Positions 14,867 to 16,901 of a stretch of 16,901 nt of DNA are shown one piece after another (position 1 is the first letter of the stretch; each line of letters starts with the position of its first letter). This stretch comes from an uncultured Bacteroidales bacterium (GTDB lineage Bacteria > Bacteroidota > Bacteroidia > Bacteroidales > Marinilabiliaceae), in assembly GCA_937892095.1 (NCBI GenBank), contig CALAVC010000138.1, positions 1 through 16,901 on the forward strand, given 5' to 3'. The translations under genes were made by a program, and so were the position numbers. Under the pieces are notes generated by a model. That model had not been told where the DNA came from, ran no database searches, and was given only the letters and a program-made list of their open reading frames with translations.

Positions 14867-16549
14867 ATGCTAAACTTGCGACACACTTATTATACCACAC
14901 TATGCGCCAGTGTGCTGAGCCTTGGCTTAGGACTGCTGACGAATGCATGCAGCAGTCTTGAAGCTGCACAAAAAGCATACGCACTTGGCGAATATAGTCG
15001 AGCAGCTTCGCTATACGACGGTCTGCAAAAAAGCGAAAAGAACAAAGTTCGCCGTGCAGAAGAATGCTTTATATTGGGCGAATGTTATCGTCAGTTGGGG
15101 CTTGACAATAAAGCAGCCATGGCATATCAGAAAGCCGTGCGCTACAATCATAACGACGACATTGTATACCTTAGGCTTGGCGATGCGCTACGTTCGCAAG
15201 GCAAGTTTGACGAAGCAGAGCAAGCCTATGCCGAATATCGCAATCGGCGTAAGACCGACAAACGCATAATAGCAGCAGAAGAAAGTTTGCAGCTAATTCG
15301 CGACAATTGGTCAGAGATGGGCAAAGAGGTCGGTCGGGAAAAACAAGATAGCGGATATGTGATTGAACGAGTGCGTGAGTTTGCATCGCGAGAGTCGGAC
15401 TATTGCCCGATGTACGTGTCGGATACGTATGACGTGGTGTACTTCACGTCGATGCGCAAGATGAAAAAACGTAGCAAGAGTAGTAAGATTACTGGGCAAG
15501 GAGCGTCGGCACTATATATGAGCAAGATAGACGGCAAAGGCAAATGGACACTGCCAGAGCCATTGGGCGAGCCTTTTGGTATGCCACACACCGACGATGG
15601 TGCAGCCTACGTCAGTGCCGACGGACACACGATGTTCTTCACGCGTTGCCCTATGGACGACCAACAAGGCAACGGAGCTCACACCTACGTCAGCACACGT
15701 GAGGGCGGACGATGGAGCGAACCAGTGCGTGTGGTGCCTGGTGGCGACTCGACAATGATGGTGGCTCACCCTACCCTATCGCCCGATGGCAACACACTAT
15801 ACTTTGTTAGCGACAAAGAGGAAGGTGGCATGGGCGGAAAAGACATTTGGCGTTCGACACGCAATGCGGACGACACATGGAGCGAGGCTGAGAATCTGGG
15901 CGCAATAGTCAATACGGCAGGCGACGAAATGTTTCCCTATGTACGCACAGACGGCACCCTGTATTTCAGTAGCGACGGGCATAAGGGTTTTGGCGGATTG
16001 GACATCTACAAAGCCGAGTTGGGCGAAGACAAACTATACAGAGTCAGCAATATGGGGCTGCCAATCAATAGCCAAGGCGACGACTTCGGCATAGCCTTTA
16101 TGGGTATGGCGGAAGAGGGACTGTTGAGTAGCAACAGAGCAAGTGCAAAAGGAATCGACGACATATATTCGTTCTACTTGCCACCAGTAATCCTAACCAT
16201 CGAAGGACACATAGGACAAAAAAGCACAAAGAAAAACACTGCCACGACCACCAAGACAAACACACGCAAGAGCAACAAAGGACAAACGACAGCCAAACAG
16301 CCAACAAAAGTGGGCGACTACGAGCCCATAAAGGGAGCGTTTGTGCGCATTGTGGGCACCGACGGCACCAACGTCAAGCTAAACGCAACAGAAAAGGGCG
16401 TGGTGTCTTTCGTGGCAGAACGTGGAGTTAAATACATAATCTTGGCAGGGGCTCCGGGCTATGCCAATGCACGCACAGAACTGACTACCGAAGGCCTTAA
16501 TAAGACGCAGACACTAACGTTTGATGCTATGCTGGAAAAGGTGAATTAG
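14867..16549 (+). CDS. PorE-like lipoprotein: TPR, beta-propeller and CRD, no OmpA domain
   Basis: Predicted outer-membrane or periplasmic lipoprotein of 560 residues. The signal peptide ends LLTNAC with acceptor C28. Next come TPR-like repeats (about 30-145: AQKAYALGEYSRAASLY, AEECFILGECYRQLG, VYLRLGDALRSQGKFDEA). A PD40/WD40-type propeller follows (about 180-440, blades with SPDGNTLYFVSD, TDGTLYFSSDGH and GGLDIYKA), then a carboxypeptidase regulatory-like domain (442-445, resumed at 485-560). This order is that of PorE, a component of the type IX secretion complex, but the C-terminal OmpA peptidoglycan-binding domain is missing. A Thr/Lys-rich low-complexity insert occupies about 453-481. 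The frame is open upstream to 14813, but the ATG at 14867 gives a proper signal peptide just 4 nt after the ABC gene. The role is inferred only. Confidence 0.85.
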   Translation: MLNLRHTYYTTLCASVLSLGLGLLTNACSSLEAAQKAYALGEYSRAASLYDGLQKSEKNKVRRAEECFILGECYRQLGLDNKAAMAYQKAVRYNHNDDIVYLRLGDALRSQGKFDEAEQAYAEYRNRRKTDKRIIAAEESLQLIRDNWSEMGKEVGREKQDSGYVIERVREFASRESDYCPMYVSDTYDVVYFTSMRKMKKRSKSSKITGQGASALYMSKIDGKGKWTLPEPLGEPFGMPHTDDGAAYVSADGHTMFFTRCPMDDQQGNGAHTYVSTREGGRWSEPVRVVPGGDSTMMVAHPTLSPDGNTLYFVSDKEEGGMGGKDIWRSTRNADDTWSEAENLGAIVNTAGDEMFPYVRTDGTLYFSSDGHKGFGGLDIYKAELGEDKLYRVSNMGLPINSQGDDFGIAFMGMAEEGLLSSNRASAKGIDDIYSFYLPPVILTIEGHIGQKSTKKNTATTTKTNTRKSNKGQTTAKQPTKVGDYEPIKGAFVRIVGTDGTNVKLNATEKGVVSFVAERGVKYIILAGAPGYANARTELTTEGLNKTQTLTFDAMLEKVN

Positions 16550-16569
16550 GAGCGCAATAGCACAACTTT

Positions 16570-16872
16570 ATGAGAATAGCCCACATCGACTCTCTGAAGG
16601 GATTTTTGACAATAGTTGTCGTCTTGGGACACATTATTGGGGGCTACAGAGAAAGCCATCTTCTCTCGGCAGAACACGACATACTAAGATACATTTTCAA
16701 CTTTATATATGGATTTCACATGCCCGCGTTCATATTGCTGAACGGATATGTGGCAAGATATGCTTTTGTGACTGACGAAGGCATTGTGAAAGTCAGAAAA
16801 CTGGCGATACAGACGCTAAACCTTGTCTTTGTATATCTTGTATTTAGGTGTATAGGTCAAAATGCAGGCTAA
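16570..16872 (+). pseudogene. Acyltransferase-3 family membrane protein, truncated after about 93 codons
   Basis: The N-terminus matches the acyltransferase-3/O-acetylase family, which transfers acetyl groups to surface sugars: HIDSLKGFLTIVVVLGHIIGG (D7, H21) followed by FNFIYGFHMPAFILLNGY (43-60) and a third hydrophobic stretch ending VFVYLVFR. Intact members have about 10 membrane segments and over 300 residues. Here the frame ends at a TAA at 16870 after a non-family tail (CIGQNAG). None of the three forward frames of the remaining bases continues a membrane protein. The break coincides with a possible insertion-sequence end at 16849. It begins 20 nt after the PorE-like gene and would be last in the run. 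It could also be an intact gene scrambled by a contig-end misassembly. Confidence 0.75.
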
Positions 16873-16901
16873 AAAAAGTTTATATGTTGAGGTGGGTCAA
16901 A
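16849..16901. mobile_element. Possible left end of an insertion sequence (cut by window edge)
   Basis: The acyltransferase similarity stops at codon 93, and the next bases are TGTATAGGTCAAAATG. A related block TGTTGAGGTGGGTCAAA ends the window; GGTCAAA recurs at 16855 and 16895, 40 nt apart. TGT termini with nearby repeated blocks are seen in IS21-type elements, but no transposase is in view, so family and even nature are uncertain. Confidence 0.3.

Noticed and set aside
14867..16549. Evidence for an active type IX secretion system
   Set aside because: Only one PorE-like protein without the OmpA domain is present, and none of the exported proteins here shows a type IX C-terminal sorting domain.

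Overview
The window looks like a chromosomal piece of a Bacteroidota genome, probably order Bacteroidales (Prevotella-like; the genus cannot be fixed from sequence alone). The evidence is family content: a DUF4831 protein, a Bacteroidota-type PdxJ, a short CstA, a PorE-like lipoprotein and a rubrerythrin with an N-terminal rubredoxin domain. Four intergenic boxes match the Bacteroidota -7 promoter consensus TAnnTTTG, and leaders are A-rich without obvious Shine-Dalgarno sites. No rRNA, tRNA, CRISPR array or complete mobile element is visible.

Left block (1-4736, minus strand): a tightly packed run transcribed leftward. In order of transcription it holds a PL9-like right-handed beta-helix lipoprotein, a low-molecular-weight protein tyrosine phosphatase, a SAM methyltransferase, a CstA-family transporter and dTDP-glucose 4,6-dehydratase (rfbB, cut by the window edge). 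Two junctions overlap, by 17 and 14 bp; the other two gaps are 14 and 7 nt. The rfbB reading frame runs into a perfect 14-bp fold-back repeat at the extreme left edge, which looks like a contig-end artefact.

Middle block (4737-8065): a rubrerythrin gene is divergent from the left block and convergent with pdxJ. Rubrerythrin and pdxJ share a perfect 16-bp inverted repeat that can act as a two-way terminator. A VanZ-like membrane protein and a MATE efflux pump follow, convergent and overlapping by 36 bp at their 3' ends.

Right block (8066-16872, plus strand): seven genes with gaps of only 4-20 nt. They are a secreted GH43 glycosidase, a DUF4831 protein, pepD (aminoacyl-histidine dipeptidase), purB (adenylosuccinate lyase), an MsbA-like ABC exporter, a PorE-like TPR/beta-propeller lipoprotein without an OmpA domain, and the first ~93 codons of an acyltransferase-3 membrane protein. 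The acyltransferase frame breaks about 50 nt before the right edge, where a TGT...GGTCAAA motif occurs twice, as might be seen at an insertion-sequence end.

Most genes are ordinary housekeeping, transport and envelope or polysaccharide functions. I did not find a convincing new defence, secretion or mobile system. The points most worth checking are the PorE-like protein without its peptidoglycan-binding domain, the PL9-like lipoprotein co-transcribed with a phosphatase and methyltransferase, and the two damaged window ends.
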